A stretch of DNA of 38,122 bases from Arcicella sp038230735 (GCA_038230735.1 JBBRMR010000051.1:1-38122), one strand, 5' to 3'. Positions 24,312 to 33,517 are shown, counted from the stretch's first letter. The notes: a model not told the origin generated them from the sequence alone. Numbers and translations are program-made.

Positions 24312-27300
24312 TTACTTCCGCCCCTCAAACCCACTCTCTTCAAACCACTCCTCAAACTCCCCAGGTGATGAAATTGCTGATGGAATTGCTAATCTTTTTG
24401 AGCGTCTTTCGGGTATTTTTATTTCAAAATTTTGTTCAGATTTTATGCCGTTGGCAGTCTCAAGAGTGATTTTGTATTTGCCCGCTTTGGCGTAAAATAA
24501 ATGGTCTTCACCTTCCTCTACTTTGGTAGCTTTATCATCCTTTTTCTTGGAGTCATTCAGATACTTTTCATAGTCTTTTGCAGCCGTTGGATTGATGGTA
24601 TAATCCCAATTCAGGATGTTAATTCCTGCTTCGCTATCGTCTGTCATTTCCTTTAAAAGTAAACCTTTATCGGTTGAAATACTGACCTTTGTTTTGCCTA
24701 AATTCTTGGTAAAATAAGAAATTGGATATTCTCTTTTCTCTGGTTTATCATACTTGCGAGAAGCATCAACTCTGCCCCAACGTGGATTGAAAATAATTGG
24801 CTTCATCGTGAATAAATGCAAATCTTTATTTATCAACGAATCCGTTAATTGCTGCACCAAACTGACATCCGCAATATAAATTGAACGTCCATGCGTTCCC
24901 ACAACCAACTCATTATCACGGGGATGTATGATTAAATCATGTACTGGCACCGCTGGCATATCACCCGACATTCGCATGAATGATTTTCCTTGATTCACGG
25001 AAATATACAAACTGTGGTCTGTGCCTATATACAATAAATTGGGATTTTTTGGGTCTTCTTTTACTACGTTTACGGGTTCGGCGGGGAGGTCTTCACCAAT
25101 CTTTTGCCAAGTCGTTCCGTAGTCGGTTGAACGATACACGTAGCTGTTGAAATGGTCGTCTCGATACCCGTTCAATGAGGCATACACGGTGCCTTCATTG
25201 TGGTTGGAAGCATTGACTCTACTTACCCAAAGATTCTGTGGTAAACCGTCCGAAATCTTTGTCCAAGTATAGCCACCATCCTTTGAAACATGGATAAAAC
25301 CATCGTCCGAACCCACGTATAAAAGTCCAAATTTTAGGGGTGATTCGTCAATGGTTGAGAGCGTTCCGAAAGGTACATCACCTTCTTTGCCACCTTTGGT
25401 CAAATCGCCCGAAAGTGCTTTCCAAGTTTCGCCTTTATCTAAACTTCTGAAAAAACGATTGCCCCCAAAATATACCACATCTTGATTATGTTTTGATAAT
25501 AAAATCGGGCTTTGCCAGTTGAAACGATTTTTAGCTTCGCCAATTTCTTGGGGCATTTGTAGGAATTTTTGTGAACTTGTATTCGTATTTACTTTAAAAT
25601 AATTACCGAACTGAAAACCCGTATAAACCGTCTGATTATCCCGAGTATCCACGGCAACTTGCATCCCATCACCACCCATAATTCGCTTGAAAGGATACTG
25701 TCCGCCATCGTACCAATCGTAGTCTGGTTTGTTGGTTGAAGGTCCAAACCATACGCCATTATCCTGCAATCCGCCATAGACATTATAGGGTTTTGCCATA
25801 TCCACCTGCACGGCATAAAACTGCCCAACTGCGGGCGTATTGGCTTTAAACCACGTTTTTCCATCGTCATACGTGATATTAATTCCACCATCGTTACCCA
25901 AAATTTGGTGTTTTGAATTAGTAGGATTTATCCAAACAAAATGATGGTCGGCATGAACATTATCGGCATTCATGGATTGAAAAGTCTTCCCTCCATCTTC
26001 CGATTTAATGACTTGAAACCCCGGAATTACAATTTTATCGGCATTATCGGGAGCAACGAAAACCGTTCCGAAATAATAGCCATAAGTATTAAAAACCCAG
26101 TCCAAATAATCTTTATGGGTACGTTTCCAAGATTTTCCACCATTTTCGGAACGATATACTTCTGCTCCCGTAATGGGCGTGTCGAACAAATCATCATTCG
26201 CATTTTCAGTAAATTTCACAATATCCAAGACTTGAATTTTACCCGATTTTACATCTGCCTTCAAACTTTTGGCAGTATATTTTTCTGGAAAACGTTTTTC
26301 ATCTAAGTATTCCGAAATCTGATTATCACTTAAAGCCAGAAATTGTTCAGCGTTCATGGCTCGTAACTTTTTGGCATTCAGCACGTTATCATCTTCTTTT
26401 TTCTTCCCATCATCAGAACGATTTTTCTGATTATCCAAAACGGCATAAACAATATTGGGATTTTGCGGAGAAATTCCAACGCCCACACGCCCATTACCGT
26501 CCCCCTGCGGAAAGCCCGAACCTTCGCCCGTAATCAAAGCCCATGTATCGCCCCCGTTGGTTGATTTATAAACGCCCGTGGTTTTGCCAGATTCTACAAA
26601 ATTCCAGGCAGAACGCTTTTTATGCCACATTCCAGCGTATAAAACTTGGGGGTTAGAAGGGTCAATACTCATATCAACCCCGCCCGTGTTTTCATCCACA
26701 AAAAGCGTCTGTTTCCACGTTTTTCCGCCATCAGTAGTTTTATAAATTCCTCTTTCTTTATTGGGTGAATAAAGCCTTCCCAAAGCCGCCACCCAAACCG
26801 TATTGGGGTCGGTTGGATGCAAAATTACTTTGCCAATATGTTGCGTTTCAGCCAAGCCTTTATGTTGCCAAGTTTTGCCACCGTCTTCGCTTTTATACAT
26901 CCCAACGCCTGCATAAGACGAGCGAGAAGAATTTGCTTCGCCCGTGCCAACCCAGATGGTTTTGCCATTGGTTTTCCAATCCACCGCCATATCACCAATG
27001 GTCATAACTGCCCCATTATCAAAGAGTGGAGCGAAACTGATACCATTATTTTCAGTTTTCCAAAGTCCGCCCGAAGCATAAGCCACGAAAAATTCAGTAG
27101 GATTTTTATTATTAACATCCACATCAACCACCCGTCCCGACATGACGGTTGGACCAATAGAACGGAACTTAACATTATTGACTAATGATTTGGTTTCCAG
27201 ATTTTTACGAATTTCAAGAGCCTTGAAGCGGTCAGTGGCAGCGGTTTGGTTTGGTGATTGAGTGATGGAAGAATTGATTAGGGTTTGAGTTTCCTTTTTC

Positions 27301-27365
27301 TTCTTTTGAGCATTTGCAGAAAAAGTAAAAGCCAAGGCAAAAAGTAGTAAATATTTGTTTTTCAT
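24312..27365 (-). CDS. Exported BNR/Vps10 (sortilin-like) beta-propeller protein
   Basis: A 1017-residue exported protein with a signal peptide ending at ANAQ. From about residue 60 to 850 it carries many Asp-box/BNR repeats of the type S.DGGKTW (KSEDGGKTWQHK, KTTDGGKTWKQT, KSTNGGDTWALI, RSLDKGETWKAL, VSKDGGYTWTKI, RSTDYGTTWQKI), indicating one or two large beta-propellers. The C-terminal region is charged. Bacteroidota hold many such proteins, annotated as sortilin-like or GH74-like; no catalytic residues of GH74 can be assigned here. It is probably periplasmic or outer-membrane associated. It is divergent from the coiled-coil gene at 27641. Confidence 0.85.
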   Translation of the reverse strand: MKNKYLLLFALAFTFSANAQKKKKETQTLINSSITQSPNQTAATDRFKALEIRKNLETKSLVNNVKFRSIGPTVMSGRVVDVDVNNKNPTEFFVAYASGGLWKTENNGISFAPLFDNGAVMTIGDMAVDWKTNGKTIWVGTGEANSSRSSYAGVGMYKSEDGGKTWQHKGLAETQHIGKVILHPTDPNTVWVAALGRLYSPNKERGIYKTTDGGKTWKQTLFVDENTGGVDMSIDPSNPQVLYAGMWHKKRSAWNFVESGKTTGVYKSTNGGDTWALITGEGSGFPQGDGNGRVGVGISPQNPNIVYAVLDNQKNRSDDGKKKEDDNVLNAKKLRAMNAEQFLALSDNQISEYLDEKRFPEKYTAKSLKADVKSGKIQVLDIVKFTENANDDLFDTPITGAEVYRSENGGKSWKRTHKDYLDWVFNTYGYYFGTVFVAPDNADKIVIPGFQVIKSEDGGKTFQSMNADNVHADHHFVWINPTNSKHQILGNDGGINITYDDGKTWFKANTPAVGQFYAVQVDMAKPYNVYGGLQDNGVWFGPSTNKPDYDWYDGGQYPFKRIMGGDGMQVAVDTRDNQTVYTGFQFGNYFKVNTNTSSQKFLQMPQEIGEAKNRFNWQSPILLSKHNQDVVYFGGNRFFRSLDKGETWKALSGDLTKGGKEGDVPFGTLSTIDESPLKFGLLYVGSDDGFIHVSKDGGYTWTKISDGLPQNLWVSRVNASNHNEGTVYASLNGYRDDHFNSYVYRSTDYGTTWQKIGEDLPAEPVNVVKEDPKNPNLLYIGTDHSLYISVNQGKSFMRMSGDMPAVPVHDLIIHPRDNELVVGTHGRSIYIADVSLVQQLTDSLINKDLHLFTMKPIIFNPRWGRVDASRKYDKPEKREYPISYFTKNLGKTKVSISTDKGLLLKEMTDDSEAGINILNWDYTINPTAAKDYEKYLNDSKKKDDKATKVEEGEDHLFYAKAGKYKITLETANGIKSEQNFEIKIPERRSKRLAIPSAISSPGEFEEWFEESGFEGRK

Positions 27366-27528
27366 TTTGTGGGAATTTTAAGTTGATGATTTTCTGTAAA
27401 GATAAATGTTTTGAGGGAAATAAGTTTTAAATCTCAGCCCTAAAATCCAAGCCACCATCAAGCCCCGCAACCATTCTTCCAGTGCAAATTGGTTTTGATA
27501 AATCAGAATCGTTAATATTGTAGAAATT

Positions 27529-27626
27529 TCGATGCTTGATGTTCGTGATTCGATGTTAGAGAAAAAATAACTAACATTGAACGAACAAGACCGAAAATCG
27601 AAAACTAAACATTGAACCGTGCGATG
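27529..27626. repeat. Heptamer repeats before the coiled-coil gene
   Basis: Four in-register units at 27530-27557 (CGATGCT, TGATGTT, CGTGATT, CGATGTT) are followed by six at 27575-27616 (CATTGAA, CGAACAA, GACCGAA, AATCGAA, AACTAAA, CATTGAA). The inner units fold: 27550-27559 pairs with 27571-27580 with one G-T pair. A small second hairpin (CGATG with CATCG, about 27612-27626) sits about 15 bases before the start codon, close to the ribosome binding region. Confidence 0.6.
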
Positions 27627-27640
27627 GTCGCATCGAAAAC

Positions 27641-28327
27641 ATGGAAGAAGAAAAAAGTTTTGGACGTAAATTAATGGGTTTCTTTATTGAAGAAGACACA
27701 ACTCATACGCAAATTCAAACCATCACAACGCCCACAAAGGCAGGTTCGCCCCCGCAAGTGCAGGTGCAACAGACCGTAGCGGTGCAGAATGCTTCGGTTA
27801 CGGGAGTGGTGGATAAAAAATTTGTGGATCATTTTGTCTCACTTATTGAAAACTCCAACCTCAAAGGACCGGATTATTTTGAATATATGCAGGCACTCAA
27901 AGGGTTATCGGGCTTGGGGCTTACGGAAGACAAACAGTATCAGGCAAGTTGGGCGAGTTTCAAAGCGATGGGCGGTATCACAGACGTAAATGTGCTGACA
28001 AACACCGCCAATCAATATATTGCTGTGTTGGATAATGACCGTCAAGGATTTTTGAAAGACGTTGAAGCCGCCATTACAGAAAAGGTTGGAGGTTTGAAAA
28101 ATGGACTTAAATCTGCCCAAGACGAAAACGAAGCGATGGCAAAGCAAATCATTGATTTACAGAACCGTATCAATGGAAATAATGAAAAAATTACCAAAAT
28201 TACTACTGATATTTCGGAGCAAAGTGCTAAGATTACGACCAATAAAAACAACTACGAAATCACGTATAATTCTTTTGTAGAACAAATTAAAGGCGATATT
28301 GCAAAGATTAAGCAATATTTGAGTTAG
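27641..28327 (+). CDS. Hypothetical coiled-coil protein, partner of the PspA-like protein
   Basis: A 228-residue soluble protein of unknown function. It begins with a short amphipathic segment (FGRKLMGFFIEED), then a Thr/Gln/Val-rich low-complexity linker (about 20-55), then a helical domain with FVDHFVSLIENSNLKGPDYF and EYMQALKGLSGLGLTEDKQY. The last 90 residues are a coiled coil (AQDENEAMAKQIIDLQNRIN). From memory, proteins of similar layout occur near tellurium/toxic-anion resistance (TelA-like) genes, but nothing here confirms that. It is followed after 50 bases by the membrane-anchored PspA-like gene on the same strand, so the two probably act together at the membrane. Confidence 0.75.
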   Translation: MEEEKSFGRKLMGFFIEEDTTHTQIQTITTPTKAGSPPQVQVQQTVAVQNASVTGVVDKKFVDHFVSLIENSNLKGPDYFEYMQALKGLSGLGLTEDKQYQASWASFKAMGGITDVNVLTNTANQYIAVLDNDRQGFLKDVEAAITEKVGGLKNGLKSAQDENEAMAKQIIDLQNRINGNNEKITKITTDISEQSAKITTNKNNYEITYNSFVEQIKGDIAKIKQYLS

Positions 28328-28377
28328 TGTTTCCTAAAATCATTAACCAATAACCAATTAACAGAAAACCAAACAAA

Positions 28378-29388
28378 ATGGCAACAGACTTATCACAAAT
28401 CGGAGGGGAAGGACCTCAAAAATCATTTTGGAGCAAACCAGAAGGCATTACCTCATTGCTTTTCATTGCCGCAGCGGGTGCTTTCGGACTTTATTATTTC
28501 AACATTATCGTTGAATTTCTGATAAAAGTTACCTCAAATACCCTTTATTTGGCGGGGCTTTTAGCGGTTTTAGGCTTCCTGATTTTCTTGGTAACGAGTC
28601 GAGATGTCAGAACGGCAGTCTTCTTTTTGTTCAAAACGTTGATGCGTAAAATCACGGGCTTAGTCATTCAACTTGACCCCATCGCCATCATGAAAATTTA
28701 TATTTCTGATTTGAGAGAAAAGAAGGAAAAAATGTCTGGACAAATTGATATTTTGGCGGGTCAATTGGTGAAGTTGAATAAAAAAATCAATGATAACAAT
28801 GTTGATATAAAATCAAAATTTGCCGAAGCTAATAAAGCTATTTCCATGACTGATAAACCTGGTATGAAAGAAGCGGCACAACTCGCCACCATCGAAGGAG
28901 CGGGTTTGCAGGAGATGAATGAAAAGTTATTGCCTTTGCAACGTAATATGAAAACGGTCTTGGGTTTTATGGAAAAAGTATCATCATCTGCCGATTATAT
29001 TATTAAAGAAACCGAGATTAAAGTAAAATTGAAAGAAGCTGAATATGAGATAGTTAAGTCGTCTTCAAACGCTTTGAAAACTGCCATCAGTATCTTTAAA
29101 GGTAATCCAGATAAGAAGTTTTATTTTGATGAATCAATGGAATATATCCAAGATGATATGAGTAAAAAATTGGGCGAAATGAAGCGTGCCATGGATTATT
29201 CAATGGATTTTATCAATTCAGTTGACATTCAAAACGGCATCTTGACCGATAAAGGACAACAAATGTTGGATGCCTACAACAACGGTGAGTTCAATCTAAT
29301 CACTTTAGATGCTCCAGCCGCTGATAAAAACAAAACTATAGAGTTGAATCCTCCAAAGGATTCGGGTTATCGGGGTTTGTTGGAATAG
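28378..29388 (+). CDS. Membrane-anchored PspA/IM30 (ESCRT-III-like) family protein
   Basis: A 336-residue protein with two transmembrane helices (about 24-47 and 54-74) followed by a long helical region resembling PspA/Vipp1. The stretch FFLFKTLMRKITGLVIQLDP and IAIMKIYISDLREKKEKM parallels the N-terminal amphipathic helix and the EDP...L...I.DM helix of PspA. Long helices follow (AGQLVKLNKKINDNNVDIKS, then LLPLQRNMKTVLGFMEKVS), and a PspA-like end region has YIQDDMSKKLGEMKRAMDYS. Ordinary PspA has no transmembrane anchors, so this is a variant architecture. The likely role is membrane remodelling or envelope-stress response; this is inferred from the family resemblance, which itself needs profile confirmation. 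The gene is in an apparent operon with the coiled-coil gene at 27641. Confidence 0.65.
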   Translation: MATDLSQIGGEGPQKSFWSKPEGITSLLFIAAAGAFGLYYFNIIVEFLIKVTSNTLYLAGLLAVLGFLIFLVTSRDVRTAVFFLFKTLMRKITGLVIQLDPIAIMKIYISDLREKKEKMSGQIDILAGQLVKLNKKINDNNVDIKSKFAEANKAISMTDKPGMKEAAQLATIEGAGLQEMNEKLLPLQRNMKTVLGFMEKVSSSADYIIKETEIKVKLKEAEYEIVKSSSNALKTAISIFKGNPDKKFYFDESMEYIQDDMSKKLGEMKRAMDYSMDFINSVDIQNGILTDKGQQMLDAYNNGEFNLITLDAPAADKNKTIELNPPKDSGYRGLLE

Positions 29389-29390
29389 TT

Positions 29391-29457
29391 TTCGATGTTC
29401 GTATCTCGATGTTCGATGTTCGTAAAACAAGCATCGAACATCGAAAAACAAACATCG
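29391..29457. repeat. CGATGTT heptamer hairpin between convergent genes
   Basis: Left arm 29393-29427 is five in-register heptamers (CGATGTT, CGTATCT, CGATGTT twice, CGTAAAA). Right arm 29432-29457 carries CATCGAA twice, AAACAAA and CATCG. Bases 29406-29418 pair perfectly with 29432-29444 (13 bp, 13-base loop). It fills the whole gap between the PspA-like and glutamate dehydrogenase genes and probably ends transcription from both. Confidence 0.7.
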
Positions 29458-29458
29458 C

Positions 29459-30733
29459 TTAATACCCTCCTCTATATTTATAAGTGTCCGCAACCTTCTT
29501 AATCGCCACGATGTAAGCCGCAATTCTCATTGGCACTTTATACTGTTGCGAAGTCAAAAATACTTTATCAAAAGCATCCTTCATAATTCTATCCGAACGG
29601 CGATTGATTCTGTCCAAATTCCATTTATAACCCATACGGTTTTGAACCCACTCAAAATACGAAACCGTTACGCCGCCCGCATTCGCCAAAATATCAGGTA
29701 CGACTAAGATTCCTTTCTCATTGATTACATCATCTGCCGAAGCCGAAGTGGGTCCATTTGCCCCTTCCACAATCATTTTTGCCTGAATATATTGAGCATT
29801 ATCGTGGTTGATAACGTCCTCTTTGGCGGCAGGAACTAATACATCCACATCCAACATTAAGAGTTCTTCATTAGAAATTCTTTCAGCCCCAGGGAAGTTT
29901 TCGAGCGTGCCTTTATTCAAATCACGGAACTTCATTGCTCCTTCAATATCAATTCCTTTTTCGTTATAATATGCCCCAGAGATGTCTGAAATGGCTTTTA
30001 TCATTACACCACGCTCGTGGAGGAGTGCCGCAGCGTGTGAGCCAACATTGCCAAAACCTTGCACGGCAGCGGTTGATTTGTAAGGATTAATTTTCAATTT
30101 ATCCATCCCTGCCATTGCCGAAACCATCACGCCCCGCCCCGTTGCTTCGGTACGCCCCAACGAACCACCCAAAACCAAAGGTTTACCCGTAACGACAGCG
30201 TTTACCGTCATGCCTTTTGCCTTAGAATATTCATCCATCAGCCAAGCCATTTCACGGGGACCTGTTCCCATATCAGGAGCAGGAATATCTCGGTCTGGAC
30301 CAAAAACATCCAACATCGACACGGTGTAGGCTCGCATCAAACGTTCCATTTCTCCTGCCGACATTTCCCGAGGATTACAAGCGATACCACCCTTTGCTCC
30401 ACCATAAGGAATATCAACCACGGCACATTTCCAAGTCATCCAAGCCGCCAAAGCCCTGATTTCGTCAATATTTACATCAGGGTCAAAGCGAATACCACCT
30501 TTTCCAGGACCTAAAATATTAGAATGTAAGACCCTATGCCCCTCAAAAACACGGATAGAACCATTGTCCATCGTGATAGGAAGTCCCACCGTAACTTGGC
30601 GAGCGGGTACTTTCAAGATATAATACATTTCGTTGGAGATGCCCAAGAGTTCAACAGCCGTGTCGAAACGTTGCATCATAGATTCAAGAGGGTTCTCTTT
30701 GTCCTTAATCGGAGCGGGTTCAATATATGTCAT
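29459..30733 (-). CDS. Glutamate dehydrogenase (Glu/Leu/Phe/Val dehydrogenase family)
   Basis: Hexameric cytoplasmic amino-acid dehydrogenase linking glutamate and 2-oxoglutarate. The start chosen is the ATG at 30733, giving MTYIEPAPIKDKENPLESMM and 424 residues, the normal size; the frame stays open 33 codons upstream, but that extension looks non-coding. Visible motifs are GPGKGGIRFDPDVNIDEIRA, the catalytic-lysine region MTWKCAVVDIPYGGAKGGIA, DIPAPDMGTGPREMAW, and the NAD(P) loop VQGFGNVGSHAA. The C-terminal DILANAGGVTVSYFEWVQN is a family hallmark. Whether glutamate is the real substrate, rather than a branched-chain amino acid, is the remaining doubt. It is divergent from the DksA-like gene. 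Confidence 0.93.
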   Translation of the reverse strand: MTYIEPAPIKDKENPLESMMQRFDTAVELLGISNEMYYILKVPARQVTVGLPITMDNGSIRVFEGHRVLHSNILGPGKGGIRFDPDVNIDEIRALAAWMTWKCAVVDIPYGGAKGGIACNPREMSAGEMERLMRAYTVSMLDVFGPDRDIPAPDMGTGPREMAWLMDEYSKAKGMTVNAVVTGKPLVLGGSLGRTEATGRGVMVSAMAGMDKLKINPYKSTAAVQGFGNVGSHAAALLHERGVMIKAISDISGAYYNEKGIDIEGAMKFRDLNKGTLENFPGAERISNEELLMLDVDVLVPAAKEDVINHDNAQYIQAKMIVEGANGPTSASADDVINEKGILVVPDILANAGGVTVSYFEWVQNRMGYKWNLDRINRRSDRIMKDAFDKVFLTSQQYKVPMRIAAYIVAIKKVADTYKYRGGY

Positions 30734-31102
30734 TTTGTTGATTAATTTTACGGTCAAACGCAAATTTACTACCCTTGCAACGAATAAACCAAGTGATTCG
30801 TTTGTAAGTATAAATACCTGATTTTCAGTCAAAACGGAGAAGATTGAGGTGTTTTTGAATTTTGCTTTTTAACTTTGTGGTATAATTCATCTTTAACCAA
30901 ATAATCATTGGCAAAAGGGTAAGATTAAAGAATTGTAAAGTTTTGAAAAAATATTATTTTTTCTTGATATATTTCTATTTTAGAGAAAATGAAATTATCT
31001 TTGCAGAACTTTTCAGCGAAAAAAATCATTTTATTGTTTTATGAAGCTAAAAAATACCGCCAAAATCCTCATCCTTGAACCCTTAAATCCCTATTCAGAA
31101 AA
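30734..31102. other. Divergent intergenic region with a promoter
   Basis: About 370 bases between the glutamate dehydrogenase start and the DksA-like start. A promoter-like pair is seen at 30972-31003 facing the DksA-like gene. No other gene is recognised. Confidence 0.5.
30972..31003 (+). promoter_or_regulatory. Bacteroidota promoter for the DksA-like gene
   Basis: TATCTTTG at 30996-31003 matches the -7 consensus TAnnTTTG exactly. TTTC at 30972-30975, 20 bases upstream, stands in for the -33 TTTG box. A leader of about 90 bases would precede the ATG at 31103. Confidence 0.5.
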
Positions 31103-31495
31103 ATGGAAACGTTAACAGAGCAAAAAACCAGATATTCGAGTGAAGAGACCAAAGAATTTGAGGTACTTATTACAGGCAAGTTAGAGGATATTCGTTCGGA
31201 ATTGAAATATATCCGTGAAGCACTTCACAAACGAAATGACTCAGGGACGGACACCACGGGCGGCAGTTCAAAATTAATGGAAGACGGGGCGAATAGTTCC
31301 GAAAAAGAAAGTATGAATCAATTGGCGGCAAGATTGTTTAAATTTTCTCATCAATTGGAAAACGCCCTAATTCGTATCAAAAACGGAACGTATGGCGTAT
31401 GCACGGACACTGGAAAGTTAATTCCGAAAGAGCGTCTGAGAGCGGTGCCACATACCCAACAGACGATTGAAGCAAAGTTGATGAAACAGAGATAG
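31103..31495 (+). CDS. DksA/TraR-family protein with degenerate zinc finger
   Basis: A 130-residue soluble protein. The N-terminal part is a helical hairpin (EVLITGKLEDIRSELKYIRE, then LAARLFKFSHQLENALIRIK) and the C-terminal part reads NGTYGVCTDTGKLIPKERLR and AVPHTQQTIEAK. In DksA/TraR proteins the corresponding positions hold four zinc-binding cysteines; here only the first remains, the other three being replaced. DksA-type proteins enter the RNA polymerase secondary channel and help the stringent response. The loss of zinc ligands is also known in some family members, so the fold could persist. The heptamer hairpin at 31501 follows it. Confidence 0.85.
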   Translation: METLTEQKTRYSSEETKEFEVLITGKLEDIRSELKYIREALHKRNDSGTDTTGGSSKLMEDGANSSEKESMNQLAARLFKFSHQLENALIRIKNGTYGVCTDTGKLIPKERLRAVPHTQQTIEAKLMKQR

Positions 31496-31500
31496 GTTTA

Positions 31501-31585
31501 TAGTATTAAGTATCAGGTATTAAGTATTAAGAAAAATGAGAAGTTTTTCGGTTGAAATATTTAATACCTAATACTTGGCACTTAG
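31501..31585. repeat. GTATTAA heptamer hairpin between convergent genes
   Basis: Left arm 31503-31530 has four in-register units (GTATTAA, GTATCAG, GTATTAA twice). Right arm 31561-31581 has TTAATAC, CTAATAC and TTGGCAC, and the next unit includes the recQ stop codon. Bases 31509-31523 pair with 31561-31575 with one mismatch. It probably terminates both the DksA-like gene and recQ. Confidence 0.7.
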
Positions 31586-33501
31586 TGTATCTTCAAGTTC
31601 CCTTCCGAATCAAACTCAACCACTCCATCCGCCACCATCTCCCGTATTATTTCTTGAAATTTTGATTGATTAACAGGTTGCATAATCTGCGTAATTAGGG
31701 ATAAACTCATTGCCCCATTTGCTAATAATTGTCTGATTTTCAAACGAGTAGCTTCTATTTCAGATTTATCTTCAACCACCACTTTCTGTTGTTTTTTCTT
31801 CTTCAAACAATTATCACAAATCCCACATTCGGCATCGGTTATTTCGTTGAAATATTCCAATAATAATTGCGTTCGGCAACGGTTGGGCTGTTCCACATAA
31901 TGCTTCACGGCACGGGCTTTCTGTAAATCTCGTACTTTTCTTTGGGCAATCTCTGCCTCCTGCAAAGGCAATTCTCGAATATCAAATCGGGGCGTAAGAA
32001 AAGTAAGATATGGCTTATCTTTTTGTCGGTCATACACCAAAATCTTGAACTTATCCAAGGTTGAAAGAATCCCTTCCACTTCGTTAACAGGAATCAAAAA
32101 TACCTTGGCAATATTCGCTTCCGAAATATTCAAAAACGTCCCAAATAACTCCCCACCGTACATTCTGAGTAATAATTTGATAAAAGAATCATGTTTGGGA
32201 TTGCGTAATTGAAAATCATACAATTCCCGATTATCCACCAAAAATATCACCTTCGAGCCACTCCCTTTCAAACTCTCCGAAAGTTGAATAAAGCCTTGAT
32301 TCTGTAATATTTTTAAGGCAAAATACGTGTCAGTTGGCGGAAGGTTAAACCGATTTTGAAATTCTAATAAATCAAAATTAAAACTATTAAATTCACCCGT
32401 TCCTACTGCTAATTGATACAGATTTCCCAAAGATTGATACACCCTTCTGACTAACTCAATGGGCGGATAAGAAGCCAACACGTTTTTCTCCAAATTCTCT
32501 ACATCACTCTGGTTGTATAGAGCAACGGTATAAGCCTTTTCTCCATCCCGTCCCGCCCGACCAGCTTCTTGATAATACGCCTCCAAAGTATCGGGCAAAT
32601 CCAAATGAACTACCGTTCTAACATCGGGTTTATCAATACCCATTCCGAAGGCATTTGTCGCCACAATCACTCTCACACGGTTTTTTATCCAATTTTCCTG
32701 CCGCTTCGTCCGTTCCTGAGCGTTGAGTCCAGCATGATAAAAAGTGGACTGAATGTTATACTTATTCAACAAATCCGAAACCTCCTGTGTTCTTCGGCGA
32801 TTCCGCACATACACCACCCCTGAACCCTGTACATTTTGCAAAATCTTCATCAAACGCCGCTCTTTGTCATCCTCTTTGAAGGCAGAATACGACAAATTCG
32901 CCCTCGCAAAACTCTGTTGAAAAGTCTGCGGATTCACCATTTCCAAACACCTCAAAATATCCGCCCGAACTTCCTCAGTTGCGGTAGCGGTCAAGGCAAT
33001 CATCGGGACTTTGGGAAGCAATGCCCGAAACTCCGCAATTTTCAGATACGGAGGTCTGAAATCATATCCCCATTGCGAAATACAGTGAGCTTCGTCAATG
33101 GCTAATAAATTGATTTTCATTTGTTTAGCCCTTTCAATAAACAGTTTGGTCTGTAATCTTTCGGGCGAAACGTAGAGGAATTTTATATCTCCATAAATAC
33201 AATTATCCAAGGCAATATCAATCTGATTTTTGTGCATTCCCGAAAAAATACCAACCGCCGAAATTCCCCTCCGTTTCAGTTGTTCCACTTGGTCTTGCAT
33301 CAAAGCAATCAAAGGCGAAATGACGATACAAATCCCCTCCGACATCAAAGCTGGCACCTGAAAACACAACGACTTACCCCCACCCGTAGGCATGAGGGCA
33401 AGGGTATCCCGCCCCTCCAAAACCGACTGAATAATCTCAGCCTGCAAAGGACGAAAATGGTCGTATCCCCAGTATTGTTTTAGTATTGATTGTGGTTGCA
33501 T
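31582..33501 (-). CDS. recQ: RecQ family ATP-dependent DNA helicase
   Basis: A 639-residue 3'-5' DNA helicase for recombination and replication-fork repair. The helicase core begins at LKQYWGYDHFRPLQAEIIQS and has Walker A MPTGGGKS (37-44), the DEAH box (136-139) in LLAIDEAHCISQWGYDFRP, FGMGIDKPDVRTVVHLDLPD and QEAGRAGRDG. The RQC part holds the zinc-binding cysteines in RCRTQLLLEYF and ECGICDNCL. No HRDC domain is evident; the C-terminus (about 575-639) looks like a small winged-helix segment. The second-domain start is otherwise normal. It follows bglX on the minus strand, with a hairpin at 33518-33555 between them. Confidence 0.95.
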   Translation of the reverse strand: MQPQSILKQYWGYDHFRPLQAEIIQSVLEGRDTLALMPTGGGKSLCFQVPALMSEGICIVISPLIALMQDQVEQLKRRGISAVGIFSGMHKNQIDIALDNCIYGDIKFLYVSPERLQTKLFIERAKQMKINLLAIDEAHCISQWGYDFRPPYLKIAEFRALLPKVPMIALTATATEEVRADILRCLEMVNPQTFQQSFARANLSYSAFKEDDKERRLMKILQNVQGSGVVYVRNRRRTQEVSDLLNKYNIQSTFYHAGLNAQERTKRQENWIKNRVRVIVATNAFGMGIDKPDVRTVVHLDLPDTLEAYYQEAGRAGRDGEKAYTVALYNQSDVENLEKNVLASYPPIELVRRVYQSLGNLYQLAVGTGEFNSFNFDLLEFQNRFNLPPTDTYFALKILQNQGFIQLSESLKGSGSKVIFLVDNRELYDFQLRNPKHDSFIKLLLRMYGGELFGTFLNISEANIAKVFLIPVNEVEGILSTLDKFKILVYDRQKDKPYLTFLTPRFDIRELPLQEAEIAQRKVRDLQKARAVKHYVEQPNRCRTQLLLEYFNEITDAECGICDNCLKKKKQQKVVVEDKSEIEATRLKIRQLLANGAMSLSLITQIMQPVNQSKFQEIIREMVADGVVEFDSEGNLKIH

Positions 33502-33517
33502 TTTTATTATTCTTCAC

